Positions 1 to 7,110 of a stretch of DNA of 20,459 nt are shown here, piece by piece. The translations under genes and the position numbers were made by a program. Under the pieces are notes generated by a model. It saw only the letters and a program-made list of their open reading frames with translations. It was not told the DNA's origin and did not search any database. The DNA is from an uncultured Eubacteriales bacterium (lineage in GTDB: Bacteria; Bacillota; Clostridia; Oscillospirales; Butyricicoccaceae): the NCBI GenBank assembly GCA_910586105.1, contig CAJUGU010000064.1, positions 1-20,459 of the forward strand. The letters are read 5' to 3'. Numbering within the stretch: position 1 is the first letter of the stretch; each line of letters begins with the position of its first letter.

Positions 1-11
1 TCTTCCGATCT
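1..11 (+). other. Probable Illumina adapter remnant at the contig end
   Basis: The first 11 bases, TCTTCCGATCT, are identical to the 3' end of the standard Illumina TruSeq/Nextera-style read adapter. This is most simply untrimmed adapter and not genome sequence. An 11-base match could occur by chance, but its location exactly at base 1 makes that unlikely. Confidence 0.8.
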
Positions 12-76
12 TTTCGCCTGCGGGCGGGACGGGGGATTTCGGATGCGGACGCAAGGACGTTTCTTGTTACCGCACT

Positions 77-114
77 GACCAGCCCGCCATTACGACAGCG
101 GGCTGGTCTTTCTT
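77..114 (+). terminator. Rho-independent terminator of a gene left of the window
   Basis: A perfect 11-bp stem (GACCAGCCCGC at 77-87, GCGGGCTGGTC at 98-108) with a 10-base loop is followed by TTTCTT. It would end a forward transcript entering from the left; no coding part of that gene is recognisable in bases 12-76. Confidence 0.85.
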
Positions 115-230
115 ACCATTTTGCCGGTCGGCCTGTCACCGTTTACAACGGATTGCAACGCTTTTGGATTGCCTTTATTCGGCAATACTGGTTTAATTAA
201 GAGCAGTCCACAAACTTTTAGGAGTTTTTT

Positions 231-765
231 ATGGAAAACAACGAGTTGCTGCAAAAAATCGCCCGCTATATGGCCGCGCTCCGTGCTCTCCGTCTGCCTT
301 CCGAAGACAAGATTTGACGCCTGCATTATCTTTTTATAGTGATATCGATCCGGATATTACCGGGGAATATCCGGATCGAACAGGCGTTCGTTATCGGCAC
401 GGAATATATCCCGCCCGCGCCGGAGGAAGTCCCTGCTTTGATGGCTGCGTTTGCAGCGGAACTGCCGAAAATGCAGCCGCGCCTGCATCCGATTGAATTC
501 GCCGCCGATGTACATCGTCGGCTGATCGATATCCACCCGTTTCAGGACGGCTCGACCGCTCATGAACCTTATCCTTATAAATCAGGGATATTGCGTCGTA
601 TCGATCCCACCGATGTGGCGACATGTGTATTTTTCCTCCTTATAACAGGCGCAGCGGAAGGATGTCCCGTCCGATGAAACCTTTGACAGACTGATTGCCG
701 AATATGAGCCGGAAACACAACGGGATTATTGCCGGATGTTTCATATCAAGCGTCCAACGCCGTAA
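231..765 (+). pseudogene. Fic/DOC family protein, decayed
   Basis: Fic proteins usually transfer AMP from ATP to target proteins through a HPFxDGNGR active-site loop. A good ribosome binding site (AGGAG, 220-224) precedes an ATG at 231, but that frame (MENNELLQKIARYMAALRAL...) stops at 315-317. Fic-like sequence resumes in another frame at about 339-560: a GTEYIPPAPEEVPALM segment, then HPIEFAADVHRRL and IDIHPFQDG. The NGR of the active site is missing at about 545-560 and the frame shifts. LLMN(L)ILINQGY-like sequence then follows, then a further shift, then DETFDRLIAEYEPETQRDYC to a stop at 763-765. The middle region that normally carries the inhibitory helix motif also appears deleted. At least three lesions make the gene non-functional. 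Assembly errors could explain one of them but not the missing N-terminal stretch. Confidence 0.85.
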
Positions 766-814
766 TCGAGCGCCGGGACGTTGCTTCTCCATCCACATCC
801 TGCAAAAATTCTGG

Positions 815-843
815 TTGAAGGGCATTCCGGATGGTGATATACT
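815..843 (+). promoter_or_regulatory. Sigma-A-type promoter for the SUKH gene
   Basis: TTGAAG (815-820) and TATACT (838-843) are separated by 17 bases, about 45 bases upstream of the ATG at 892. Both boxes differ only slightly from consensus. Confidence 0.6.
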
Positions 844-891
844 TGAATCATGATCCGATCGACCGATCGCGAAAGAACAGGAGGATAAAAC

Positions 892-1569
892 ATGGCACCG
901 TTGGAAGAATACGATCAGCGCATTGCACGCATCATGTCCAAGATCGAACAGATGAAGGACAAAACATTTTCATTTACCTGCGGAGAATGGCCGCCGGTCT
1001 GGCAGCCGCCTTACAGCGAGGCCGAAGTGAGTGCATTTGAAACGGAAAAGGGAATCCGGCTCCCGGAGGACTACCGCCGTTTTATCACCACGGTAGCCGG
1101 TTCCGGAAGCCAGCCCTTTTATGGCCTTCTGCCTTTTCATACACAGGAAAGCACGGCTGAACAGCCGTTTCCTTATACATTGGATCATATCCTTTACCTT
1201 TTGTATATGACTGAAGAAGAAATGGACGAATTTTATGACGATGACATCCCCTTCACGGCGGATCACGGCTTGTTAGCGCTGTGTACCGAAGGGGATGGCA
1301 TGGACAGCGTTCTGGTCGTGAACAGCGAAGACCCGGAGACTTATGGCACGGTTTGGTATTTTGACCTTGCCAACGACTGCGGAGTCGTCCCTATGCGCGA
1401 TCCGGCTACGGGCAAACCCTTTCATTTTCTGGACTGGCTGGAATATTGGGCCGACCGCACGGCAGGCTTGGGCAGCAAGGAATATTTTGGCTTCGCGGAA
1501 ACGCTCATACTGCCGGAGCCGCCGGACGGTCCTGACATCATGGGGCGGAAAATGGGATGGATCGACTAA
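892..1569 (+). CDS. SMI1/KNR4 (SUKH) family protein, probable immunity protein
   Basis: This 225-residue soluble protein has the SUKH pattern: an acidic N-terminal helix region, then YSEAEVSAFETEKGIRLPED and YRRFITTVAGSG (residues about 41-72). Further on is a DHGLLALCTEGDG segment, followed by the DPETYGTVWYFDL strand region (about 148-160) and a HFLDWLEYWADR helix. SUKH proteins are commonly immunity proteins that bind and neutralise polymorphic toxins, though some have other roles. The start is supported by AGGAGG (about 880-885) seven bases or so before the ATG, and a promoter lies upstream. Its neighbours are a dead Fic gene and a HEAT-like protein; no intact toxin is visible, so it may be an orphan immunity gene. 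The specific partner is unknown. Confidence 0.8.
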   Translation: MAPLEEYDQRIARIMSKIEQMKDKTFSFTCGEWPPVWQPPYSEAEVSAFETEKGIRLPEDYRRFITTVAGSGSQPFYGLLPFHTQESTAEQPFPYTLDHILYLLYMTEEEMDEFYDDDIPFTADHGLLALCTEGDGMDSVLVVNSEDPETYGTVWYFDLANDCGVVPMRDPATGKPFHFLDWLEYWADRTAGLGSKEYFGFAETLILPEPPDGPDIMGRKMGWID

Positions 1570-1587
1570 ACCGGCGCGCCGCCCGTA

Positions 1588-1634
1588 CAGATTTGTGACC
1601 TTCACCGAGATCCCTCCGTATGTTCACAAATCTG
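1588..1634. repeat. Perfect 11-bp inverted repeat, 25-base spacer
   Basis: CAGATTTGTGA (1588-1598) is the exact reverse complement of TCACAAATCTG (1624-1634). No T-run follows on either strand, so it is not a typical terminator. It sits between the SUKH gene and the next gene; it could be an operator, a leader structure or the remnant of a small mobile element. Confidence 0.55.
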
Positions 1635-1710
1635 AAAACGATCCCTCGGCGGCAAAGCGTGATCGGCATAGGGAACGCAGTTCGTCAGCTTTATCAGGGA
1701 GGTCGGAAAT

Positions 1711-2160
1711 ATGTCCGTCAATATTGCAGAAATTTTTCCATTATTGTTTGATAAAAGCAACAAAGTTGCTTTTAGTGCCTTGCAGCTGCTGCAAAAAGAA
1801 AGCGAAGCGAGCGATCGGGTATATCCTTTCCTGGATCGCTGCGGTGAAATGCTCGCAAGCAATAATTCCTACATCCGTACTCGTGGTTTGACCTTGATCG
1901 CCTGTAACGCGCAATGGGACGCCGATTATAAAATCGATGAGATCATTGACGAATATCTGAAACATATCACGGATCGCAAGCCGATCACGGCAAGGCAATG
2001 TATCAAGCTGCTGCCAACGATCGCACGGTACAAGCCCGAGCTGCGGGAGGATATCGTTGCGGCGCTGAACAAGGCGGATATTTCAATTTATGCTGACAGT
2101 ATGCAGCCGTTGGTGTATCAGGATATCCGGAATGCGCTGGCCGAAATACAGGCGTTTTGA
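1711..2160 (+). CDS. HEAT/ARM-repeat-like protein of the Firmicutes 'SufBD protein' family
   Basis: This all-helical protein of 149 residues appears to be built of HEAT-like pairs: KVAFSALQLLQKESEASDRV (about 18-37), MLASNNSYIRTRGLTLIACN (about 47-66), PITARQCIKLLPTIARYKPE (about 95-114) and a C-terminal YADSMQPLVYQDIRNALAEI segment. I recall close relatives in Clostridia that are often labelled 'SufBD protein', a name that does not imply a role in Fe-S assembly. There is no signal peptide and no catalytic motif. The start is chosen because AGGGAGG (1696-1702) lies eight bases before the ATG. The function is unknown; the fold suggests protein-protein binding. It may be cotranscribed with the SUKH gene 141 bases upstream, but an inverted repeat lies between them. 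Confidence 0.75.
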   Translation: MSVNIAEIFPLLFDKSNKVAFSALQLLQKESEASDRVYPFLDRCGEMLASNNSYIRTRGLTLIACNAQWDADYKIDEIIDEYLKHITDRKPITARQCIKLLPTIARYKPELREDIVAALNKADISIYADSMQPLVYQDIRNALAEIQAF

Positions 2161-2166
2161 CCCCGA

Positions 2167-2373
2167 TCATTCCGTTTGGCGTTGTTCGGCAGGCACGCTC
2201 TTCATATTGATTCCGAAATCGATTCCCGCTTCAAAGCCGATATAATCCTCGTACAGTAAGTCATAATCCTTCTCATAATATTGTTCAAACAATTCTCGCG
2301 ACAGACAAACGCCTGCAAACACGGAGCACCGTTTCTCCCGGCCGTTGCTGTAGCAAATATCGAGCTGTTCCAC
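2167..2373 (-). CDS. Small hypothetical protein, start uncertain
   Basis: In this reverse-strand frame the protein reads as about 68 acidic, tyrosine-rich residues (SRELFEQYYEKDYDLLYEDY, then IGFEAGIDFGINMKS). It has a well-placed promoter and a strong Shine-Dalgarno sequence AAGGAGG (2392-2398), which argues it is or was a real gene. The start does not fit. The ATG nearest the Shine-Dalgarno (2388-2390) is in a different frame and only one base from it. The first in-frame candidate is a GTG at 2371-2373, about 18 bases away, which is too far. The native start codon may have been lost to a small indel or substitution, so this may be a pseudogene. I do not recognise the family. It converges on the HEAT-like gene with a 6-base gap and no terminator between. 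Confidence 0.5.
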   Translation of the reverse strand: MEQLDICYSNGREKRCSVFAGVCLSRELFEQYYEKDYDLLYEDYIGFEAGIDFGINMKSVPAEQRQTE

Positions 2374-2432
2374 CTTGCGTGTGACCGCATACCTCCTTGA
2401 AAAAACGCCTGGCTTTTTGTGTTTCTCAAAAA

Positions 2433-2461
2433 GTATACCACCCGCCAACGCCGAATGTAAC
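2433..2461 (-). promoter_or_regulatory. Promoter for the small reverse-strand gene
   Basis: Read on the reverse strand, TTACAT (2456-2461) and TATACT (2433-2438) are spaced by 17 bases. Transcription would start near 2426, giving a short leader that contains the AAGGAGG at 2392-2398. Confidence 0.55.
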
Positions 2462-2544
2462 CACGATTTGCAGCCCGTCCGCCGGAAAAACATCCATACG
2501 TACAAATAGAAACCGCCGCCTTGCAGAAAAAAGCCGCTTCGCGC

Positions 2545-2572
2545 TTGACATTCGGCGCATCTGTAGTAAAAT
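2545..2572 (+). promoter_or_regulatory. Sigma-A promoter for glycyl-tRNA synthetase
   Basis: A perfect TTGACA (2545-2550) is followed after 16 bases by TAAAAT (2567-2572). The expected leader is only about 65 bases, too short to hold a T-box, so this synthetase does not appear to be controlled by one. Confidence 0.75.
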
Positions 2573-2646
2573 AAGATGTGATATGCCGCAAGCGGCAAAG
2601 AAAGTGCGTATACGCCATATACGCCGAAAGGAGATCGTGTACAACA

Positions 2647-4038
2647 ATGAAAAACAGCGAAAAAACGATGGAAAAGATCGTCGCCCTTTGCAAAGGGCGC
2701 GGCTTTGTCTACCCCGGCTCGGAGATTTACGGCGGCCTTGCCAACTCCTGGGATTACGGCCCGCTGGGCGTAGAATTCAAGAACAACGTCAAAAACGCGT
2801 GGCGCAAAAAATTCGTGCAGGAATCGGCCTATAACGTCGGGCTGGATTCGGCGATCCTGATGAACCCCACCACGTGGGTAGCCTCCGGCCATGTCGGCGG
2901 CTTTTCCGACCCGCTGATGGACTGCCGCGACTGTAAGACCCGTCACCGCGCCGACCAGCTGATCGAGGAGCATTCGGACGCGAACCCTGCGGGCTGGTCC
3001 AACCAGCAGATGATGGACTACATCGCCGAGCACCAGATCGCGTGCCCCAACTGCGGCGGGCATAACTTTACCGAAATCCGTCAGTTCAACCTGATGTTCA
3101 AGACCTTCCAGGGCGTTACCGAAAGCGCGAAGAACGAGCTGTACCTGCGTCCGGAGACCGCGCAGGGTATTTTCGTCAACTTCCAGAACATCCAGCGCAC
3201 CACCCGCCGGAAGATCCCCTTCGGCGTCGGGCAGGTCGGCAAATCGTTCCGCAATGAGATTACGCCCGGCAATTTTATTTTCCGCATCCGCGAGTTTGAG
3301 CAGATGGAGCTGGAATTTTTCTGCAAGCCCGGCACGGATCTCGAATGGTTCAAATATTGGAAGGATTACTGCCACAACTTCCTGCTGTCGCTCGGCATGA
3401 AGGAGGAAAACCTCCGCCTGCGCGACCACGACCCGGAGGAGCTGTCGCACTACTCCAACGCGACGACCGACATTGAATTCCTGTTCCCGTTCGGCTGGGG
3501 CGAGCTGTGGGGCATTGCCGACCGCACCGATTTCGACCTGACCCAGCATCAGAACACCTCGGGCGTATCGATGGAATATTTCGACCAGGAATCGGGCGAA
3601 AAATATATCCCTTACGTGATCGAGCCTTCGCTCGGTGCCGACCGCGTCGCGCTGGCGTTCCTTTGCGACGCTTACGACGAAGAAGTCGTCGGGCAGGATA
3701 AAAACGGCAAGGACGACGTGCGCACGGTGCTGCGGCTGCATCCGGCGCTTGCGCCGTTCAAGGCGGCTGTGCTGCCGCTCTCGAAGAAGCTGACCGCGCA
3801 GGCGCAGCCGGTGTGGGAGCTGCTGGCGAAGCATTTCAACGTGGACTTTGACGAAGCCGGTTCGATCGGCAAGCGTTACCGCCGCGAGGACGAGATCGGC
3901 ACGCCGTTCTGCGTGACCGTCGATTTTGAGACCGAGGCCGACGGCTGCGTGACCGTCCGCGACCGCGATTCGATGGCGCAGGAACGCATCAAGATCGAAG
4001 ACCTTGTGAACTATCTCGCGGAAAAGATCGCGTTCTAA
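2647..4038 (+). CDS. glyQS: Glycine--tRNA ligase, single-chain class II type
   Basis: The enzyme charges tRNA-Gly with glycine in the cytoplasm, using ATP. The 463 residues match the usual length of the homodimeric form found in many Firmicutes. Visible landmarks are the N-terminal GFVYPGSEIYGGLANSWDYG, a likely zinc knuckle with Cys93, Cys96, Cys133 and Cys136, LRPETAQG (167-174), motif 2 at FRNEITP (201-207), motif 3 around GADRVALAF (330-338), and an anticodon-binding domain from about 370 to the end. The ATG at 2647 is preferred because the frame upstream lacks a start near the AAGGAGA at about 2628-2634 (12 bases away, somewhat long). It is an independent transcription unit with its own promoter, and no clear T-run terminator follows. 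Confidence 0.97.
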   Translation: MKNSEKTMEKIVALCKGRGFVYPGSEIYGGLANSWDYGPLGVEFKNNVKNAWRKKFVQESAYNVGLDSAILMNPTTWVASGHVGGFSDPLMDCRDCKTRHRADQLIEEHSDANPAGWSNQQMMDYIAEHQIACPNCGGHNFTEIRQFNLMFKTFQGVTESAKNELYLRPETAQGIFVNFQNIQRTTRRKIPFGVGQVGKSFRNEITPGNFIFRIREFEQMELEFFCKPGTDLEWFKYWKDYCHNFLLSLGMKEENLRLRDHDPEELSHYSNATTDIEFLFPFGWGELWGIADRTDFDLTQHQNTSGVSMEYFDQESGEKYIPYVIEPSLGADRVALAFLCDAYDEEVVGQDKNGKDDVRTVLRLHPALAPFKAAVLPLSKKLTAQAQPVWELLAKHFNVDFDEAGSIGKRYRREDEIGTPFCVTVDFETEADGCVTVRDRDSMAQERIKIEDLVNYLAEKIAF

Positions 4039-4058
4039 AAGCCTGAGGGGATCCGCCC

Positions 4059-4231
4059 CGCGTTTCCGTAACCCGGAAGCGCGCGGAGACTTCCCCCCCT
4101 GCCTGCGAATCAACCCCGCAGGCAAACATTATCCAAATATAAAGCAGGCCCCTGCCGTCCGGCGGAAGGGCCCACGCGGCGGGAAGGGGCAGCCCTCTCC
4201 CGCCGCTGCTTTGCAGGCGTCGCCTGCAAAG
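4059..4231. repeat. Cluster of GC-rich hairpins between glyQS and the LtaS-like gene
   Basis: Three strong stems lie in this 217-base gap. CGCGTTTCCG (4059-4068) pairs with CGGAAGCGCG (4074-4083), with one G-T wobble. GCGGCGGGA (4176-4184) pairs with TCCCGCCGC (4198-4206). CTTTGCAGGC (4209-4218) pairs with GCCTGCAAAG (4222-4231) around a 3-base loop. A weaker GCCTGC/GCAGGC stem sits near 4102-4123. None is followed by a good T-run, so they resemble an intergenic palindromic element or RNA processing structures more than a classical terminator. Confidence 0.6.
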
Positions 4232-4255
4232 GCTTTCAGAAAGAGAGCCTCAGCC

Positions 4256-6064
4256 ATGAAATTACCTGAATTCGGCAAAAAGGCGCGCGTCACCATCCCG
4301 CTTTTGCTGGCCGCAGCCTTATGCCTGGGCGTGCTGTCCCTGCTGTTCGCAATGAAGGCGGACCGCTGGACGCTGCTCGCAAGTTATTTTTCCAACCCCT
4401 GGGTCGTCGTGCTCAACCTACTGCCGGGCGTCCTGCTGGCGGCGCTGCTGTTCGCCCTTTCCGGGCGGGCCTATCTGGCCTTCCTGCTGGCGGGGGCGGC
4501 GGTCATGGGCTGTACGTGGGTGAACTGGTTCAAGCTGCAGTTCCGCAACGACCCGTTCCTGTTCGAGGACATCGTGCTGGTGCGGGAAGCGGGCGACATG
4601 GCGGGAAAATACGACGTATTCTTCCCGAAAGGGCTGGCCTTCACGGCGCTGTGCATCGCGGCGGGCGCGCTGGCGCTGTATGTATGCGCCCGTTGGAAAC
4701 CGTCCCGCCGGGTGCGGCTGGCGACGGCGGCGGTCGTGCTGGCGCTGCTTTTCCCGCTGCGCGCGGTGTATTTCAGCGACAGCGTGTATTCCACGCTGAC
4801 CAAAAACGGCGGCCTGACCAATCAATGGGATTCTACGCAGGTCTATCAATCCAAGGGGTTCGTGTACCCCTTCCTGCACTCGCTGCGCGCGGCGGCGTCG
4901 CCCCCTCCGGACGGTTATCAGGAAGCCGATTCCGCGGCGCGGCTGGCGGCGTATCCCGACGCCGATATCCCGGACGGGCAGAAGGTCAATATTCTGGCGA
5001 TCATGTTGGAAGGCTACTGTGATTTCACCGACGTGCCCAACGCGCCCGCGCTGGCCGATGAAGTCTATGCCCCGCTGCATGCTTTGGAGGCGGAAGGCAT
5101 TTCCGGCAAGCTGGTGACGAATATCTTCGCAGGCGGTACGGTCAATTCCGAACGCTCGTTTTTGACTGGTTATCCGGTGCTTCCCTCCTTCGGCGCGCCG
5201 ACGAACAGCTATGTCTGGTATCTGCGCGGGCAGGGGTATCATACCACGGGCAGCCATCCGGGAAACGACTGGTTTTACCAGCGCGATCAGGTCAACGCCA
5301 ACCTGGGCTTTTCAGAATACTGGTTCCTGGAAAACCATTACGGCGAATTGGCCGGCGGCGGGATTGCACCGGACGACATCCTGTTCCCGGAGCTTCAGCG
5401 GCTGTGCGACGCTGCGCCGGAGCCATGGTTTTCGTTTTCCGTCACCTATCAGGGGCACGGGCCGTATCCGGACGATCAAACCGTCTGGGGCGGCGAATAT
5501 ATTGTCGACGCAGGGTATTCCGAGACGGAATACCACATCCTGAATAATTATTTCGGTTCGGTCGCGAACACGGGGAAAAACCTCGCCGCGCTGGCCGAAC
5601 ACCTGCGGGCGAGCGATTCCCCGACGGTGCTGGTCGTCTTCGGCGACCACAAGCCGTGGCTGGGGGATAACGAATCGGTATACCATTCGTTGGGAATGCC
5701 GATCGGTTGCGACACGCCGGAAGGGTTCCTGTGCCATTATTCGACCCAATACCTGATCTGGGGGAATGACGCGGCAAAGGCCGCGCTGGGACGGAACCTG
5801 CAAGGAGACGGCCCCACGGTCGGCCCGTCGATGCTGATGGAAACCGTCTTCGACGCGCTCGGCTGGACGGGGCCTGCACGGATGCAGCAGCAGCGCGAGC
5901 TGCGGAACGCGGGGGTTACGATGTATCATTCGGTTGCGCAGAACGCGCTGCTGAACGGCGAATTATACGACCTTGCCGACCTCCCCGAACCGGCACGCAC
6001 CCTGCTGCGGGAGCATCTTTGCGACTCTTACTATGAGGGAAAGCACTTCCGCTATGGCGATTGA
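4256..6064 (+). CDS. LtaS-family lipoteichoic acid synthase-like sulfatase-fold phosphoglycerol transferase
   Basis: Enzymes of this family sit in the membrane and move glycerol-phosphate from phosphatidylglycerol onto a growing lipoteichoic acid (or glycan) chain outside the cell, using Mn2+. The 602-residue protein has five predicted N-terminal membrane helices (about 12-32, 44-66, 70-92, 124-145, 150-170) and an external sulfatase-type domain (from about 243). Expected catalytic features are visible: Glu252 (MLEGY), the likely nucleophile Thr295 in GGTVNSERSFLTG, TYQGHGPY, and Asp464-His465 in FGDHKPWLG. It is somewhat shorter than Staphylococcus LtaS (about 646). The start at 4256 is chosen over a TTG at 4211, which lies inside a hairpin; the ribosome binding site (AAGAGAG) is weak. 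The exact polymer made cannot be told from sequence. Confidence 0.85.
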   Translation: MKLPEFGKKARVTIPLLLAAALCLGVLSLLFAMKADRWTLLASYFSNPWVVVLNLLPGVLLAALLFALSGRAYLAFLLAGAAVMGCTWVNWFKLQFRNDPFLFEDIVLVREAGDMAGKYDVFFPKGLAFTALCIAAGALALYVCARWKPSRRVRLATAAVVLALLFPLRAVYFSDSVYSTLTKNGGLTNQWDSTQVYQSKGFVYPFLHSLRAAASPPPDGYQEADSAARLAAYPDADIPDGQKVNILAIMLEGYCDFTDVPNAPALADEVYAPLHALEAEGISGKLVTNIFAGGTVNSERSFLTGYPVLPSFGAPTNSYVWYLRGQGYHTTGSHPGNDWFYQRDQVNANLGFSEYWFLENHYGELAGGGIAPDDILFPELQRLCDAAPEPWFSFSVTYQGHGPYPDDQTVWGGEYIVDAGYSETEYHILNNYFGSVANTGKNLAALAEHLRASDSPTVLVVFGDHKPWLGDNESVYHSLGMPIGCDTPEGFLCHYSTQYLIWGNDAAKAALGRNLQGDGPTVGPSMLMETVFDALGWTGPARMQQQRELRNAGVTMYHSVAQNALLNGELYDLADLPEPARTLLREHLCDSYYEGKHFRYGD

Positions 6065-6123
6065 CCGCAAATCATTCCGTGAAACGCTTACAACATAACG
6101 AACCCCCAACGCGGCAGACCTCC

Positions 6124-6149
6124 AAAGAGCCCTTCGGGGCTCTTTTTTT
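6124..6149 (+). terminator. Rho-independent terminator after the LtaS-like gene
   Basis: AAAGAGCCC (6124-6132), a TTCG loop and GGGCTCTTT (6137-6145) form a perfect 9-bp stem, and the T-run extends to 6149. Confidence 0.95.
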
Positions 6150-6219
6150 GTATGCCAACGCTGCGCCAACCCTTCCAAACGATTGCCGTCCTCCAATCGT
6201 CTTTCCTCGATCCTCGAAA

Positions 6220-6246
6220 TATTTTTATCGTAAAACGATAAAAATA
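6220..6246. promoter_or_regulatory. Palindromic operator upstream of the DUF2975/HTH operon
   Basis: TATTTTTATCG (6220-6230) and CGATAAAAATA (6236-6246) are perfect 11-bp arms around TAAAA. The palindrome ends two bases before the -35 box at 6249, a position suited to a transcription factor. The HTH protein encoded at 6793 is the obvious candidate binder, but that is inference. Confidence 0.7.
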
Positions 6247-6248
6247 AA

Positions 6249-6276
6249 TTGACATTCGGCAAATCCGTGCTATACT
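6249..6276 (+). promoter_or_regulatory. Promoter of the DUF2975/HTH operon
   Basis: A perfect TTGACA (6249-6254), 16-base spacer and TATACT (6271-6276) lie 25 bases before the first ATG. This is one of the strongest promoters in the window. Confidence 0.85.
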
Positions 6277-6300
6277 ATATCGCAGAAGGAGATGATATCC

Positions 6301-6780
6301 ATGCAGCAAAAAGAAATGGCGCGCTGGCTCAAGCTGGTCACGCTGCTGGCGGCTGCGGCGGGCATTTTTTCGGTCTGGTTCCTGATCCCCGGGCTGCTCG
6401 ACCGGCTGATCCCGGACAACAGCTGCGCCGAAATCCTATGGCTCCCGCTGGTCGGGTTCTGCTGGCTGACGGCGATCCCCTGCTTCGCGTGCCTGTGGCA
6501 ATTCTGGGGAATCTGCACCCGGATCGGGCAGGACCGTTCCTTTTGCGCGGAAAACGCGGCCGCGCTCAAACGGATCAGCCAGTTTTTATTCCTCGACTGT
6601 GTGCTGTACCTGTTTTTCGGGGGCGCGGCGGCGCTCCTGCGCGCGCTCACGCCGGGGCGGGCGCTGCTGCTGGTCACGATCCTGCTGGTCGGGATCACGC
6701 TGACCGCCCTGTCGGCGGCGCTGTCGCACCTCATCTGGAAGGCGTCCGAGCTCCAGCACGACGCCGACCTGACGATCTGA
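6301..6780 (+). CDS. DUF2975 family membrane protein
   Basis: This 159-residue protein has four predicted membrane helices (about 12-32, 45-65, 93-115, 118-142). It carries features I associate with DUF2975: GQDRSFCAENAAALKRISQF after helix 2, and a C-terminal SHLIWKASELQHDADLTI tail. The biochemical role of the family is unknown. DUF2975 genes are typically followed directly by a small YozG-like HTH gene, exactly as here. The start is the ATG at 6301, nine bases after AAGGAG (6286-6291); an in-frame ATG at 6292 touches the ribosome binding site and is rejected. It is the first gene of a probable four-gene operon behind a palindromic operator. A membrane partner that senses or sequesters the HTH protein is plausible but unproven. 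Confidence 0.85.
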   Translation: MQQKEMARWLKLVTLLAAAAGIFSVWFLIPGLLDRLIPDNSCAEILWLPLVGFCWLTAIPCFACLWQFWGICTRIGQDRSFCAENAAALKRISQFLFLDCVLYLFFGGAAALLRALTPGRALLLVTILLVGITLTALSAALSHLIWKASELQHDADLTI

Positions 6781-6792
6781 GGGGGTAAGGGT

Positions 6793-6999
6793 ATGATCGT
6801 TGTAAATCTGGACGTGATGCTTGCCAAACGCAAGATGAGCGTCACCGAATTGTCGGAGCGCGTCGGGATCACGATGGCGAACATCTCCATTTTAAAGAAT
6901 GGCAGAGCGAAGGCGATCAAGCTGTCGACGCTGGAAAAAATCTGCGCCGCATTGCAATGCCAGCCGGGCGACCTGCTCGAATGGAGGCCGGAGGCATGA
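6793..6999 (+). CDS. YozG-like Cro/CI-type HTH transcriptional regulator
   Basis: The 68-residue protein is essentially one helix-turn-helix domain: MLAKRKMSVTELSERVGITM, then ANISILKNGRAKAIKLSTLE and KICAALQCQPGDLLEW. This is the compact single-domain form usually paired with DUF2975 proteins. It lies 12 bases downstream of the DUF2975 stop, with a G-rich ribosome binding site (GGGGGTAAGGG), so the two are cotranscribed and probably translationally linked. Its likely target is the 27-bp palindrome in front of the operon. The absence of any sensor domain suggests control through protein partners, perhaps the membrane protein encoded upstream. Identification as an HTH protein is secure; the target and signal are inferred. 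Confidence 0.92.
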   Translation: MIVVNLDVMLAKRKMSVTELSERVGITMANISILKNGRAKAIKLSTLEKICAALQCQPGDLLEWRPEA

Positions 7000-7050
7000 C
7001 GCGGCAGGATGCTTTCGCCCTCCGGCCTGCAAAGCCGCAGGCGCGTCCCC

Positions 7051-7110
7051 TGTTGTGGTATCCCCTGCCGCGGCATTCCCTACCATGGTATTCCATTCCA
7101 CAGCATTCCC
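7051..7110 (+). repeat. Four degenerate 15-bp tandem units
   Basis: The units are TGTTGTGGTATCCCC, TGCCGCGGCATTCCC, TACCATGGTATTCCA and TTCCACAGCATTCCC. Most differences are C/T or A/G changes and many fall at every third base. Read in one frame they give CCGIP CRGIP YHGIP FHSIP. The array lies in the 277-base gap between the HTH gene and the next gene. The frame that contains it (from an ATG at 7009) lacks a good ribosome binding site and overruns the next gene, so I do not call it coding. Confidence 0.65.

Noticed and set aside
2400..2646. Possible T-box leader for glycyl-tRNA synthetase
   Set aside because: The promoter leaves a leader of only about 65 bases with no T-box sequence or terminator.
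2167..4125. Long reverse-strand open frame of 652 codons
   Set aside because: It lies antisense to glycyl-tRNA synthetase, has Arg/His/Gly-rich low-similarity sequence and no ribosome binding site. Only its last ~70 codons look like a real small gene.
7051..7110. CRISPR array
   Set aside because: The units are contiguous 15-mers without spacers and vary too much.
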